A stretch of 64,000 nt of DNA. It comes from Nocardioides limicola. GTDB lineage: Bacteria; Actinomycetota; Actinomycetes; Propionibacteriales; Nocardioidaceae. This document shows positions 1-7,010 of the stretch, piece after piece. The translations under genes were made by a program, and so were the position numbers. The stretch lies in NCBI RefSeq assembly GCF_016827675.1, contig NZ_JAERJA010000001.1, forward strand, positions 709,402 to 773,401. Direction: 5' to 3'. The notes under the pieces are model-generated. The model was not told the DNA's origin. It was given only the letters and a program-made list of their open reading frames with translations, and did no database searches. How positions within the stretch are numbered: position 1 is the first letter of the stretch; each line of letters starts with the position of its first letter.

Positions 1-580
1 CCTTGGCGTCGTGCGGCTGGGCGTCGTGCGAGCCGCCGGAGATGGTGTGGGCGTTCAGTACGCCGAACACCTTGCCGGTCGCGAGCTCGCGCAACCGGAC
101 CGAGTTGACGTGCCGGGCCGGGTGCTTGCCGACGATGTCGCGCTCGTGCACCAGGACGCTGCGGCCCTCGATGAGTTGGAAGCGGGCCCGGTCCCACACG
201 ATCGGGATGCTGCCTCCCCAGTTGCCGTCGGCCGGTGCGTAGTACCCGAAGTTGCGGGCGTTCATCATCTCGATCAGCGCCTGCCGGTGCGAGTTCGTGG
301 AGAACTCCTGGAACGCGCCGATCTGACCCCCGGACTGGTTCAGCACGCGCCGGATGTCGGCGCGGACCTGGTCACCGTTGAGGGTGTGGGCCACGTTCAG
401 GGTGAACACGGTGACGTCGGGCGAGTGTGGCTGGGATGCCAACTGCCACTCGGGCGCCGGCGCGGCCGAGGGGGGTTGGGACAGCACGGTCAGCGCCCCG
501 GTGAGCCCGATCACCAGCGACAGCAGCGCGTGCGGGAGCAGCGTCAGCGGACGGCGCCGAGCGGTTCGTCGATGGCTCAC
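1..580 (-). CDS. Secreted endonuclease/exonuclease/phosphatase-family protein (3' end outside window)
   Basis: Reading from a GTG at 578-580 gives about 193 residues that run off the window edge, so the C-terminus is missing. The N-terminus is Arg-rich, followed by a hydrophobic segment (LTLLPHALLSLVIGL) and an Ala-Pro stretch, which looks like a Sec signal or membrane anchor. The mature part contains features of the EEP fold: VFTLNVAHTL near the start, FQEFS (the family's metal-binding Glu region) and VFGVLNAHT. This fold covers nucleases, sphingomyelinases and inositol phosphatases; the substrate cannot be told from this fragment. It probably acts outside the membrane. Upstream (581-752) lie short repeats CCGAAGAATC at 702-711 and 733-743, possibly promoter elements. 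Confidence 0.72.
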   Translation of the reverse strand, partial: MSHRRTARRRPLTLLPHALLSLVIGLTGALTVLSQPPSAAPAPEWQLASQPHSPDVTVFTLNVAHTLNGDQVRADIRRVLNQSGGQIGAFQEFSTNSHRQALIEMMNARNFGYYAPADGNWGGSIPIVWDRARFQLIEGRSVLVHERDIVGKHPARHVNSVRLRELATGKVFGVLNAHTISGGSHDAQPHDAK

Positions 581-752
581 GGGATTGCGCTCCTGAGGCG
601 AGGAAGAGGTGATTCCCACAGATCACACCAGTCACATCTGCCCCATGGCAAGGGTTTCTAAGTAACTACAACCTTGTAATTCTTCGACCGAGTCGAAGGT
701 CCCGAAGAATCCTCCAGACGAAGCCGCTACTACCCGAAGAATCGTCGGCAGA

Positions 753-798
753 TCAACCGTTGTGTGAGATGCGCAGCTTCTCCGTCAGCGGCAGCGAC
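753..798 (-). repeat. Imperfect direct copy of the kshB 3' end
   Basis: On the minus strand this stretch reads SLPLTEKLRISHNG-stop, nearly the same as the last residues of KshB (SLPLTEKVRISYNG-stop) encoded at 1210-1255. The two DNA stretches match at about 41 of 46 bases in the same orientation. It lies just after the stop codon of the orphan gene 810-1163, so the orphan is bracketed by two copies of the kshB tail. I infer a past duplication or insertion event. Confidence 0.85.
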
Positions 799-809
799 CG
801 CTGCCCGGT

Positions 810-1163
810 TCAATCGCCCACGTAGAGCACCTGGAAGCCGAGATCATGGCGCTCGAACTCCTGAGCCTCGGGGTCCACGATGAGCAGGTCCAGGAGTTCG
901 TACCCCGGCGTGGGGTTGTAGGCCTGGACGACGAACCGATCGTCCAACCACCCCACCGCGTGCACGATCGCGAGGGTGTCGACTGCTGCGACCAACGCCC
1001 CATCCAACTCGCGGACCACGACACGTCGCCCGTGAGCGAAGTGACCGGCGCCCCGGCTGTCGACGTAGGCGACCCCCACGACGGTCGTGGCGCCGCGCAC
1101 CCAGTCCACCGTCAACGTCTCGGCAGGGATGGCGCAGCGACGCCCATCCTCGAGACTGAACAT
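810..1163 (-). CDS. Orphan hypothetical protein lodged between two kshB tails
   Basis: An open frame of 117 residues from ATG at 1161-1163. The frame stays open upstream through 1164-1209 (reading GSSRWVSFGDPE just before the Met) but I see no ATG, GTG or TTG there, so the assigned start may be a truncation point or the N-terminus may have been lost. The composition is protein-like, with alternating hydrophobic strands and many Asp and Trp residues, and no helix-turn-helix or membrane segment; it could be a piece of a beta-propeller-like domain. I do not recognise the family. It follows kshB on the same strand and ends at a TGA, after which the same frame resumes with the duplicated kshB tail. 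Confidence 0.55.
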   Translation of the reverse strand: MFSLEDGRRCAIPAETLTVDWVRGATTVVGVAYVDSRGAGHFAHGRRVVVRELDGALVAAVDTLAIVHAVGWLDDRFVVQAYNPTPGYELLDLLIVDPEAQEFERHDLGFQVLYVGD

Positions 1164-1209
1164 CTCGGGGTCACCGAAACTGACCCACCGAGAAGATCCG
1201 TCCCCTGCC

Positions 1210-2292
1210 TCAGCCGTTGTACGAAATGCGCACCTTCTCCGTCAGCGGCAGCGACTGGCAGACCAGACGGATCCCGTCGGCCAGGTCGGCCTCGTCGAGC
1301 ACGTCGTTGTTGAGCATCCGCAGGTCACCCTCCAGCACCACGCAGGCGCACGCACTGCAGTTGCCCTCCCGACACGAGTACGGCGCCGGCACGCCCTTGG
1401 ACTCCAGGAAGTCCAGCAGCGGGCGATCCCCGGCGTAGTCATCGAAGGAGTACTGCTGGCCGTCGAGTTCGACCTCGACCGAGACCGGGCCGGTGACCGC
1501 GGGCGGGTCGGTGTCCTCGTGGTCGTCGGCCTCCGCGATGGTCTGCTCGGCGGCCCGCATCTCCTCCACGTCCCCGAACGGGTTGCCGCCCAGGGAGACG
1601 AACTTCTCCTGATGCCGGCGCTCGCGCGGGAAGCCGAGCTCCTTGAGAGCGCCGGTGGCGGCCTTCATGAACGGTCCAGGCCCGCAGACGAACGCCGTGA
1701 AGGTGTCGAAGTGAGCCGCGAACGTCTTCAGGATCTCCTGGTTGGGCAGCCCCTGCACCGACTCCAGCCAGTGCACCACGGTGAACCGATCCGGGTGTGC
1801 GGCCTGGAGTTCGGCGAGATCCCGGGCGAAGATCACCGAGTCCTGGTCCCGGTTGGCGTAGAAGAGCACCACCTGGCCGGTGCCGGTGGCCAGCGCGGTC
1901 TTGGCGATCGAGATCACCGGGGTGATGCCCGATCCCCCGCCGAAGAGCAGAAAGTCGTCATCGATGGTCTTCGGAGTGAAGATGCCGTTCGGCGGCAGCA
2001 CCCGCAGCGTGCTGCCGGCCTTGAGGTTGTCGCACACCCAGTTGGAGGCGTAGCCGTCGACGGTCCGTTTGACGGTGATCGCATGCCGACCCTCGCACGG
2101 CGCGCTGGAGAGCGAGTAGCACCGGGCGGCGATCCCGGTCTGGTCACTGGGGATCGCCACGGTCAGGAACTGCCCCGGCTTGTAGGTGAAGGTCTCCGCC
2201 AATTCCTCGGGGATCCGCAACACCACGGACCGCGCATCCGCGGTCTCCTCGATGACCTCGACGACGTCGAGGACGTAGGACTCAGTATCCAT
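1210..2292 (-). CDS. kshB: 3-ketosteroid 9alpha-hydroxylase, ferredoxin reductase subunit
   Basis: 360 residues from ATG 2290-2292; a longer in-frame Met at 2346 is less likely because it would lie deep inside the preceding gene. KshB passes electrons from NADH through FAD and a plant-type 2Fe-2S centre to the Rieske oxygenase KshA, which hydroxylates C9 of androstadienedione-type steroids and leads to ring B opening. The FAD motif RCYS is at residues 57-60 and the NAD-binding GGGSGITP at 118-125. The C-terminal ferredoxin domain has C307, C312, C315 and C345 (CX4CX2CX29C). Length fits the family (about 358 residues). It overlaps the upstream small gene by 11 bp, so it is translated within the kshA operon. 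Confidence 0.95.
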   Translation of the reverse strand: MDTESYVLDVVEVIEETADARSVVLRIPEELAETFTYKPGQFLTVAIPSDQTGIAARCYSLSSAPCEGRHAITVKRTVDGYASNWVCDNLKAGSTLRVLPPNGIFTPKTIDDDFLLFGGGSGITPVISIAKTALATGTGQVVLFYANRDQDSVIFARDLAELQAAHPDRFTVVHWLESVQGLPNQEILKTFAAHFDTFTAFVCGPGPFMKAATGALKELGFPRERRHQEKFVSLGGNPFGDVEEMRAAEQTIAEADDHEDTDPPAVTGPVSVEVELDGQQYSFDDYAGDRPLLDFLESKGVPAPYSCREGNCSACACVVLEGDLRMLNNDVLDEADLADGIRLVCQSLPLTEKVRISYNG

Positions 2293-2584
2293 CTTCAGCT
2301 CCGATGACGATCTCGCCCGACTGCACAGCGGCGTCGATGCTCGCACGCAGCCGGGGGCAGGCCGCCTTCACGTCCCGCCCCTCGGGACGGGTCTCGGCAC
2401 GCCGGAACTCCGCACAGTCGGCCAACGCCGCGGAGCTCCACTGGATCTGGGTGTGGTGGTCACTGTTCTTCTTGACCCCCACCCTGGCCAGGCAGTCCAG
2501 GCAGGCGACCTCGACCAGCCGGGCCTGGGTGTAGCGCACCTCGTCCTGCCGGGTCTCCTCGCTGGTGGCGACGATGCCGGGCAT
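2282..2584 (-). CDS. Small Cys-containing protein between kshA and kshB
   Basis: 100 residues; its ATG (2582-2584) overlaps the kshA TGA in an ATGA junction and its end overlaps the kshB start by 11 bp, so the three genes are almost certainly translationally coupled. It has four cysteines: C28 and C31 in a CLDC pair, C57 and C76. The C-terminal half reads like a helical domain (RASIDAAVQSGEIVIG). There is no signal peptide or membrane segment. I do not recognise a named family, and the mycobacterial kshA and kshB loci I know lack it. The position between oxygenase and reductase suggests an accessory role such as cluster assembly, complex stability or metal binding, but this is inference. Confidence 0.75.
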   Translation of the reverse strand: MPGIVATSEETRQDEVRYTQARLVEVACLDCLARVGVKKNSDHHTQIQWSSAALADCAEFRRAETRPEGRDVKAACPRLRASIDAAVQSGEIVIGAEDGY

Positions 2585-3720
2585 CAGGCCTCGGCCATCT
2601 CGGCACCCTCGTCGGCTGCCTTCTTCGCCAGGTTCTCGGCCACCTCGGCCTGCCAGTACTCGTTGGCCTTGGTGGTGTCCACCTCGAACTCGAACCGGTC
2701 GGTCATCTCCGGAGCGATGTCGGCGGCGTCGGTGTAGAACTGCTCGTACCAGCGCCGCAGCTGATAGACCGGCCCGTCCTCCTCGCACAGCAGCGGGTTG
2801 GCCACCGGCACCTTGTTCTTCCAGATGTGCACGTCCTGGAGGAAGCCGCCACCGAACATATCGGCGTACTTCTTGGCGATGTAGTTGGCGGTGTCGTCAT
2901 CGAGCCCCTCGGGCTTCTTGACGGTGATGCCGTACTGCAGGGTGAACGAGTCCGGCCCGGTGGGGATGTGGCAGTTGATCAGGATGACCTCGGTCTCGAA
3001 GCCCTTGTAGTCCACGTCGAGCCAGTTGATCATGTACGACGGCCCGTAATAGGTCGCCTCGGACTTGAGGAACAGCTCGGCGTCGCCGTAGCCGCCGGAG
3101 ACGTCGGGACGGCCCTTGGACTCCATGAACTGGGTGGCCATGTGGCCCTCGAAGACGTTGCGGAAGCTGGTCGGGAACGAGAAGTGCACGTAGTAGAAGT
3201 GCGCCATGTCGACGACGTTGTCGATCAGTTCCCGGCAGTGCGACCCCTCGATCGGGACGACCTTCCAGGTCCAGTCGGTGTACTCCTCGGCCAGGCCGGG
3301 CAGTTCGGGAGGCAGGATCTCGTGATCGGGCTCGGAGCCCTCGACGTCGTGCCAGATCAGCAGTTGGTCGTTGCGGATCGCGGTCGGGTAGGCCTGGGTG
3401 CGCGCCCGTAGCGGCACCCGACGGGCGTACGGGATGCCCTGGCATTTGCCGTCGCCGCCCCAGCGCCAGTCGTGGAACGGGCAGGCGACCGCGTCCCCCT
3501 TGACGCTGCCCTGGGTCAGGTCACCGCCCATGTGCCGGCAGTAGCCGTCCAGCACGTGCACCTCGCCCTGGGAGTCGGCGAACACCACCAACTTGCCGCC
3601 GAACGCCTCCACGGCGTGGGGCTTGCCGTCCTTGAACTGCTCGACGAGGCCGAGGCAGTGCCACCCCCGGGCGAACCGGTCGGGTGCGGTGCCCTTATCG
3701 AGGACTCGGACGTCGGCCAT
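2584..3720 (-). CDS. kshA: 3-ketosteroid 9alpha-hydroxylase, Rieske oxygenase subunit
   Basis: 378 residues. The N-terminal Rieske domain binds 2Fe-2S through C61, H63, C80 and H83 (CXH-16-CXXH). The catalytic domain has the mononuclear iron site H174, H179 and D296, with the family signature DNVVDMAHFYYVH. KshA hydroxylates C9 of 3-ketosteroids such as AD and ADD, or their CoA-side-chain forms, destabilising ring B so that it opens to the secosteroid. It is the first gene of the kshA - small gene - kshB operon. A KstR-like operator lies 38-57 bp upstream of its ATG and is shared with the divergent SDR/fadE26/fadE27 operon. Confidence 0.96.
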   Translation of the reverse strand: MADVRVLDKGTAPDRFARGWHCLGLVEQFKDGKPHAVEAFGGKLVVFADSQGEVHVLDGYCRHMGGDLTQGSVKGDAVACPFHDWRWGGDGKCQGIPYARRVPLRARTQAYPTAIRNDQLLIWHDVEGSEPDHEILPPELPGLAEEYTDWTWKVVPIEGSHCRELIDNVVDMAHFYYVHFSFPTSFRNVFEGHMATQFMESKGRPDVSGGYGDAELFLKSEATYYGPSYMINWLDVDYKGFETEVILINCHIPTGPDSFTLQYGITVKKPEGLDDDTANYIAKKYADMFGGGFLQDVHIWKNKVPVANPLLCEEDGPVYQLRRWYEQFYTDAADIAPEMTDRFEFEVDTTKANEYWQAEVAENLAKKAADEGAEMAEA

Positions 3721-3757
3721 GGGAAACCTCCAGCTCAGGCACGGTCAGTGACAGGAA

Positions 3758-3777
3758 AACGAGAACAGGTTATAGTT
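3758..3777. promoter_or_regulatory. KstR-like operator between kshA and the SDR-fadE26-fadE27 operon
   Basis: The core GAGAACAGGTTATAG fits the mycobacterial KstR pattern TnnAACnnGTTnnA in its AAC-N2-GTT dyad, although the outer bases are degraded. It sits in the 123-bp divergent spacer and could repress both directions until the CoA-thioester inducer is present. KstR itself is not in this window. Confidence 0.7.
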
Positions 3778-3843
3778 TTTCTGTCGCCGGTGCCACCCCA
3801 ACGCACCGACTTATCTCCAAGGTACGCCGATCAGGAGGCCGCT

Positions 3844-4677
3844 GTGGGTTCCCAGCTCCGAGACCGGTTCAGCGCGCGCACAGCCATCGTCACCGGTGCC
3901 GGCTCCGGCATCGGCGCCGCACTCGCCCGGGCCCTGGCCGAGGCCGACGCGATCGTGCACTGCGTGGACATCGACGCTGCTGCAGCCGCCCGAACCGCGG
4001 AGGCGATCGGCGGCACCGCCCACACCTGCGACGTCACCGACGCGATCGCCGTCCAGGCCCTGGTGGACCGGGTGGTGGCCGAGCACGGGCGTCTGGACCT
4101 GCTCTTCAACAACGCCGGGATCAGCTTCCTCGGCGAGACCGAGGACCTCACCCTGGCCCAGTGGGACGCGATCATCGACGTCAACATCCGGGGCGTCGTG
4201 CACGGCGTGGCCGCCGCCTACCCGCAGATGATCCGGCAGGGCCACGGGCACATCGTCAACACCGCGTCGATGGGCGGGCTGATGGCGGCCGGCCTGCTGA
4301 CGTCGTACGTGATGACCAAGCACGCGGTCGTCGGCCTCTCCCTGGCACTGCGCACCGAGGCCGCCGACAGGGGCGTCGGAGTCACCGTGGTCTGCCCCGC
4401 AGCCGTCGACACTCCGATCCTGGACAAGGGCCAGCTCGGCCCCGTCCGTGGTCGCGACTACTTCCTCCGCGGCCAGGGCATCAAACGCCCGGTCGACCCC
4501 GACCAGTTGGCCGCCAAGGTGCTGGCCGCGGTCGCCGCCGACAAGCCGTACCTGGTCGAACCACGCCAGGGCCGGATCGCCTGGCGGATCGGTCGCCTCT
4601 CCCCCGCGCTGGCCAACCGGCTGGCCACCCGCTTCGTCCGTCAACAACGCCTCGACGCCCAGGAGACCCTCGTATGA
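3844..4677 (+). CDS. Short-chain dehydrogenase/reductase, first gene of the fadE26-fadE27 operon
   Basis: 277 residues from GTG 3844, chosen because AGGAGG (3833-3838) sits 5 bp before it and because translation upstream is low-complexity. Rossmann motif TGAGSGIGAA at the N-terminus, NNAG at mid-protein, and the catalytic Ser plus YVMTK (YXXXK) triad are all present, so it should be an active NAD(P)-dependent oxidoreductase. It overlaps fadE26 by 4 bp (ATGA), and the KstR-like operator lies upstream, so its substrate is probably a hydroxylated sterol or side-chain intermediate. The exact reaction cannot be read from sequence. Confidence 0.88.
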   Translation: MGSQLRDRFSARTAIVTGAGSGIGAALARALAEADAIVHCVDIDAAAAARTAEAIGGTAHTCDVTDAIAVQALVDRVVAEHGRLDLLFNNAGISFLGETEDLTLAQWDAIIDVNIRGVVHGVAAAYPQMIRQGHGHIVNTASMGGLMAAGLLTSYVMTKHAVVGLSLALRTEAADRGVGVTVVCPAAVDTPILDKGQLGPVRGRDYFLRGQGIKRPVDPDQLAAKVLAAVAADKPYLVEPRQGRIAWRIGRLSPALANRLATRFVRQQRLDAQETLV

Positions 4678-5858
4678 AACTGACCCTCACCCCCGAGCAG
4701 CAGGCCCTGCGGGCCGAGCTCACCGCCTACTTCGCCGATCTGGTCACCCCGGAGATCCGCGCCGGGCTCTCCTCGGCGACCGGTGAGTTCGGTGAGGCCG
4801 GGGTCTACCGCGAGGTGATCCGGCAGGTCGGCAAGGACGGCTGGCTGGGCATCGGCTGGCCGACCGAGTACGGCGGTCAGGGGCGCTCGATGACCGAGCA
4901 GCTGATCTTCACCGACGTCGCCGCGGTGGCCGGCGTACCGATCCCCTACCTGACCCTGAACACCGTCGGCCCGACGATCATGCGGTTCGGCACCCCGGAG
5001 CAGAAGGAGTACTTCCTGCCCCGGATCCTGGCCGGTGAGCTGCACTTCTCGATCGGCTACTCCGAGCCCAGCTCCGGCACCGACCTCGCCTCGCTGCAGA
5101 CCAAGGCGGTGCTCGAAGGCGACGAGTGGGTGATCAACGGTCAGAAGATGTGGACCTCACTGATCCAGTACGCCGACTGGATCTGGCTGGCCTGCCGGAC
5201 CGAGGAGCAGCCGCGCCACAAGGGCCTGTCGATGATCCTGGTGCCTGCCGACGCGCCCGGCGTCTCCTACACCCCGGTGCACACCGTCGCCGGCGTCGGC
5301 ACCAGCGCCACCTACTACACCGATGTCCGGGTGCCGGCGTCGAACCTGGTCAGCGAGCGCGGCGGCGGTTGGGCACTGATGACCAACCAGCTCAACCACG
5401 AGCGGGTGGCGCTCACCTCGGCCGCCCCGTTGGTGCACTCGGTGCAGCTGGTGCGGGACTGGGCGTCGGAGACCCGGCTGCCCAACGGCAACCGGGTGAT
5501 CGACACCGAGTGGGTCCAGGCCGCGCTGGGACGCGCTCACGCCCGCGTGGACGCCCTCTCGCTGATCAACTGGAAGCTCGCAGCCGACGCCGACCACGGC
5601 GTCGCCCTCTCCCCGGCCGAGGCCTCGGCGACCAAGATCTACGGCTCCGAGCTGGCCACCGAGGTGTACCGGGTGTTGATGGAGATCGTCGGCCCGCACG
5701 CCGGACTGACCGCCGACTCCCCCGGCGCGGTGCTGGCCGGCCGCCTGGAGCGCTACCACCGCTCATCGCTGGTGATGACGTTCGGCGGCGGCACCAACGA
5801 GATCCAACGAGACATCATCGGCTACGTCGGCCTCGGCCTGCCCGCCGCCAAGCGCTGA
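4674..5858 (+). CDS. fadE26: Steroid side-chain acyl-CoA dehydrogenase subunit, FadE26/ChsE4-like
   Basis: 394 residues. The sequence carries the family's flavin-binding and substrate motifs (IGYSEPSSGTDLASL, NGQKMWTSLIQYAD, LTFGGGTNE-like MTFGGGTNEIQRDIIG). It agrees closely with my memory of mycobacterial FadE26, including ATYYTDVRVP and NQLNHERVAL. In mycobacteria FadE26 and FadE27 (ChsE4-ChsE5) form a heterotetramer that dehydrogenates the C26-oyl-CoA cholesterol side chain in its first beta-oxidation cycle. The partner gene follows after 15 bp. It overlaps the SDR gene upstream by 4 bp and is probably KstR-controlled. Confidence 0.9.
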   Translation: MKLTLTPEQQALRAELTAYFADLVTPEIRAGLSSATGEFGEAGVYREVIRQVGKDGWLGIGWPTEYGGQGRSMTEQLIFTDVAAVAGVPIPYLTLNTVGPTIMRFGTPEQKEYFLPRILAGELHFSIGYSEPSSGTDLASLQTKAVLEGDEWVINGQKMWTSLIQYADWIWLACRTEEQPRHKGLSMILVPADAPGVSYTPVHTVAGVGTSATYYTDVRVPASNLVSERGGGWALMTNQLNHERVALTSAAPLVHSVQLVRDWASETRLPNGNRVIDTEWVQAALGRAHARVDALSLINWKLAADADHGVALSPAEASATKIYGSELATEVYRVLMEIVGPHAGLTADSPGAVLAGRLERYHRSSLVMTFGGGTNEIQRDIIGYVGLGLPAAKR

Positions 5859-5873
5859 CCGCGAGGAGACACC

Positions 5874-6956
5874 ATGGACTTCCGATTCACCCCCGAATCC
5901 GACGAGGCCGCGTCGCTGGCCGCCTCGATCCTGCATGACCTGGCCACCAACGAACGGATGAAGCAGGTCGAGGCCGGCGGCGACCGCTTCGACCGCGACC
6001 TGCTCCGCAGTCTCGGCGAGGCCGGGCTGATCTCGCTGGCCATCCCCGAGGCGCATGGTGGCGCCGGACTCGGCCTGGTGGAGCTGTGCCGGGTGCTGGT
6101 CGAGGTCGGCCGCACGGTCGCACCGGTGCCGCTGGCCGGGCACGGCGCCTGCGCGCTGCTGCTGGCCGAGTCCGGTACGCCGGAGCAGCAGGCCGCCTGG
6201 CTGCCCGGCGCCGCCACCGGTGACCTGCTGCTGGCCGGTGCGGTGGCCGAGGCGCACGCCCACCTGCCCACCGAGCCGACCGTCACCGCCGCCGGGACGG
6301 ACTCCCTGAACGGGGTCAAGACCCTGGTCCGGGCCGGGATGGCCGCCGACGCGTTCCTGGTCACCGCGACCGGGCCCAGCGGCCCCGGGGTCTACCTGGT
6401 GGCCGCATCCGCGACCGGGGTGGACCGGCAGCCGCAGCGCACCAGCGACGGCGACCTCTCGGCGCTGGTCACCTTCACCGATGCCAAGGCCACCCGGGTC
6501 GGCGACGGGGCCGCGGTGCAGCGACTGGGTCAACTCCTCACCGTCTGTGCGGCGGCCGAGCAGCTCGGGGTGACCGAGGGCGCGCTGGCGCTGACCACGG
6601 CGTACTCGAAGAGCCGAGAGCAGTTCAACCGGCCGATCGGCACCTTCCAGGCCGTCGCCCACCGGCTCGCCGACGGGTTCATCGACGTGCTCGGCCAGCG
6701 GCTCACCCTGTGGCAGGCGGTCTGGCGGCTCGCCGAGGGGCTGCCGGCGACCACCGAGGTGGCGGTGGCCAAGCTCTGGGCCGCCGACGCAGGTCACCGG
6801 CTCGCGCACACCTGTGTGCACGTGCACGGTGGTGTCGGCATCGATCTCGACGGCGAGGCGCACCGGTTCTTCACCAGCGCCAAGCGGTTCGAGTTCCTGT
6901 TCGGCGCGGCGACCGAGCAGGCGTTGACGATCGGTGCGGAGTTCGCTTCCGTCTGA
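5874..6956 (+). CDS. fadE27: Steroid side-chain acyl-CoA dehydrogenase subunit, FadE27/ChsE5-like
   Basis: 360 residues from an ATG preceded by GAGGAGA. It is a divergent acyl-CoA dehydrogenase half-partner: the C-terminal region is recognisable (SREQFNRPIGTFQAVAHRLA, HTCVHVHGGVGIDLDG) while the N-terminal half is Ala-rich and lacks the usual long substrate loops. This pattern matches mycobacterial FadE27, which pairs with FadE26 in an alpha2beta2 enzyme sharing FAD sites across the interface. It is the last gene of the operon; the next gene starts 54 bp later and is functionally unrelated. Confidence 0.88.
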   Translation: MDFRFTPESDEAASLAASILHDLATNERMKQVEAGGDRFDRDLLRSLGEAGLISLAIPEAHGGAGLGLVELCRVLVEVGRTVAPVPLAGHGACALLLAESGTPEQQAAWLPGAATGDLLLAGAVAEAHAHLPTEPTVTAAGTDSLNGVKTLVRAGMAADAFLVTATGPSGPGVYLVAASATGVDRQPQRTSDGDLSALVTFTDAKATRVGDGAAVQRLGQLLTVCAAAEQLGVTEGALALTTAYSKSREQFNRPIGTFQAVAHRLADGFIDVLGQRLTLWQAVWRLAEGLPATTEVAVAKLWAADAGHRLAHTCVHVHGGVGIDLDGEAHRFFTSAKRFEFLFGAATEQALTIGAEFASV

Positions 6957-7010
6957 GGCCTGTCGTACGACCGCAACCGGGTCGTAACCTGAGCCGCCTA
7001 CCATGCGCTC

